DNA of 6,680 nucleotides, taken from contig DMKK01000022.1 of the NCBI GenBank assembly GCA_003454335.1, forward strand, positions 5,448-12,127, in the 5' to 3' direction. This document shows, piece after piece, positions 6,102 to 6,680 of the stretch. This stretch comes from Gammaproteobacteria bacterium (GTDB lineage Bacteria; Pseudomonadota; Gammaproteobacteria; UBA9214). The notes below the pieces were generated by a model. It was given only the letters and a program-made list of their open reading frames with translations. It was not told the DNA's origin and ran no database searches. The position numbers were made by a program, and so were the translations under genes. The stretch's first letter is position 1, and each line of letters opens with the position of its first letter.

Positions 6102-6680
6102 ATGGGCAGTACGGCAACCAGTAAAACAGGAAAAAAGACACCAACAACGGTAAAAAAAGACAGCGGCAAAAAGAAGGCTGTCAGGAAAGCTGCCCCAAAA
6201 AAGGCCAAATCCCGCGCCACCCCGGTAAAAAAGAAAGCCGCCGTCAAGAAAAAGGCCGCCGCCCCAAAGAAGTCAACCCGCAAGAAGGCGGTTAGCAAGA
6301 AGGCAACGGCAAAGAAAAAAGCCCCCCTGAAGAAGGCTGCAACCAGGGCCGGGACAAAGTCCGTACAATCGCCGGAGCAACTCGCTGATACGACAACAGT
6401 CGCCGGAACAACACCCGGCCCCGCTGACGCTGCTTCAGATGCCGCGCAGGGAGACACCAATTCACTGTCCTGGATGGCTGCACAGGCGGCCAGCGCGCTG
6501 AAAGCAGTCAGGGCCAATCAAAATGCGCGGGCACAGGAGTTACTGGCCAAGGCTGAAATCAGCCCCTGCAACCCCGCCAAAGCCAGTAAGGAAACCAGTA
6601 TCCTGGCTGAACCAGTCGCACCTGAAACAGGAATAACGGCGCAGCCCGATACAACGCCGACACCGGTCAAGACCGAGGCA
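6102..6680 (+). CDS. Lys/Ala-rich histone-H1/AlgP-like protein, 3' end beyond the window
   Basis: An open frame of 193 codons from the ATG at 6102 to the window edge with no stop; GAGG at 6093-6096 gives a good ribosome site. Residues 1-86 hold 30 lysines and 4 arginines with a single acidic residue, in KKxA/KKKA/APKK-type repeats resembling the tail of eukaryotic histone H1 and of bacterial AlgP/HctB-like DNA-binding proteins. A neutral to acidic Thr/Ala/Pro linker follows (about 90-119). A possible amphipathic helix (about 121-152, SLSWMAAQAASALKAVRANQ onward) comes next, then a Pro/Thr/Glu-rich stretch with one cysteine (156). The basic part probably binds DNA or RNA non-specifically as a nucleoid or regulatory factor. 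Low-complexity Lys/Ala sequence evolves fast, so a specific name is not justified. The C-terminus is not visible, so a further folded domain cannot be excluded. Confidence 0.82.
   Translation, partial: MGSTATSKTGKKTPTTVKKDSGKKKAVRKAAPKKAKSRATPVKKKAAVKKKAAAPKKSTRKKAVSKKATAKKKAPLKKAATRAGTKSVQSPEQLADTTTVAGTTPGPADAASDAAQGDTNSLSWMAAQAASALKAVRANQNARAQELLAKAEISPCNPAKASKETSILAEPVAPETGITAQPDTTPTPVKTEA

Noticed and set aside
5537..6124. Long + strand open frame (195 codons) overlapping the antiporter end and the start of the H1-like gene
   Set aside because: The first third is out of frame inside the antiporter gene, no ATG has a ribosome site, the composition is Ser/Thr/Arg/Pro-rich with no motif I recognise, and it overlaps the better-supported start at 6102.
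6080..6517. - strand open frame rich in Phe/Ala opposite the H1-like gene
   Set aside because: Reverse reading of AAG/AAA and GCC codons naturally gives Phe- and Ala-rich sequence. The + strand gene has a ribosome site and a known type of composition.

Overview
The window looks like chromosomal DNA of a gammaproteobacterium. GC is moderate (mid-50s % by eye), spacing is tight and Shine-Dalgarno sites are good. The HvfA/B/C/X gene set, a TDP/ND-type NhaP antiporter and an AlgP/histone-H1-like Lys/Ala-rich protein are all common in marine and sulfur-oxidising Gammaproteobacteria, but I cannot name a genus from sequence alone. All six genes are on the + strand. I see no tRNA, rRNA, CRISPR array, insertion sequence or integrase.

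Left part (1-2774): a four-gene RiPP (ribosomally made, post-translationally modified peptide) operon of the Hvf/bufferin type. hvfA (89-433) encodes a Sec-exported precursor with seven EGKCG motifs. hvfB (452-1318) is a DUF692/MNIO multinuclear-iron oxidase. hvfC (1275-2072) is the DUF2063-type partner. hvfX (2124-2774) is a DoxX-family membrane protein. From work on the Haemophilus HvfABC system, HvfB with HvfC is expected to turn the EGKCG cysteines into copper-binding oxazolone/thioamide groups. The product probably acts as a copper buffer or metallophore in the periplasm. This is the most notable system here; its family is already described, but the seven-site repeat layout is specific to this locus.

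Middle part (2775-5642): a 76-nt gap separates hvfX from a membrane-anchored, stand-alone FMN/[3Fe-4S] glutamate-synthase-like protein (2851-4395). A CPA1/NhaP-type Na+(K+)/H+ antiporter (4407-5642) follows after 11 nt. These two look like a transcriptional pair. A functional tie to the Hvf operon is possible only by position.

Right part (5643-6680): about 460 nt with no convincing gene, then a Lys/Ala-rich histone-H1/AlgP-like protein (6102 to the window edge, 3' end missing). The gap contains a perfect 6-bp hairpin, and a weak promoter candidate lies just before the last gene.
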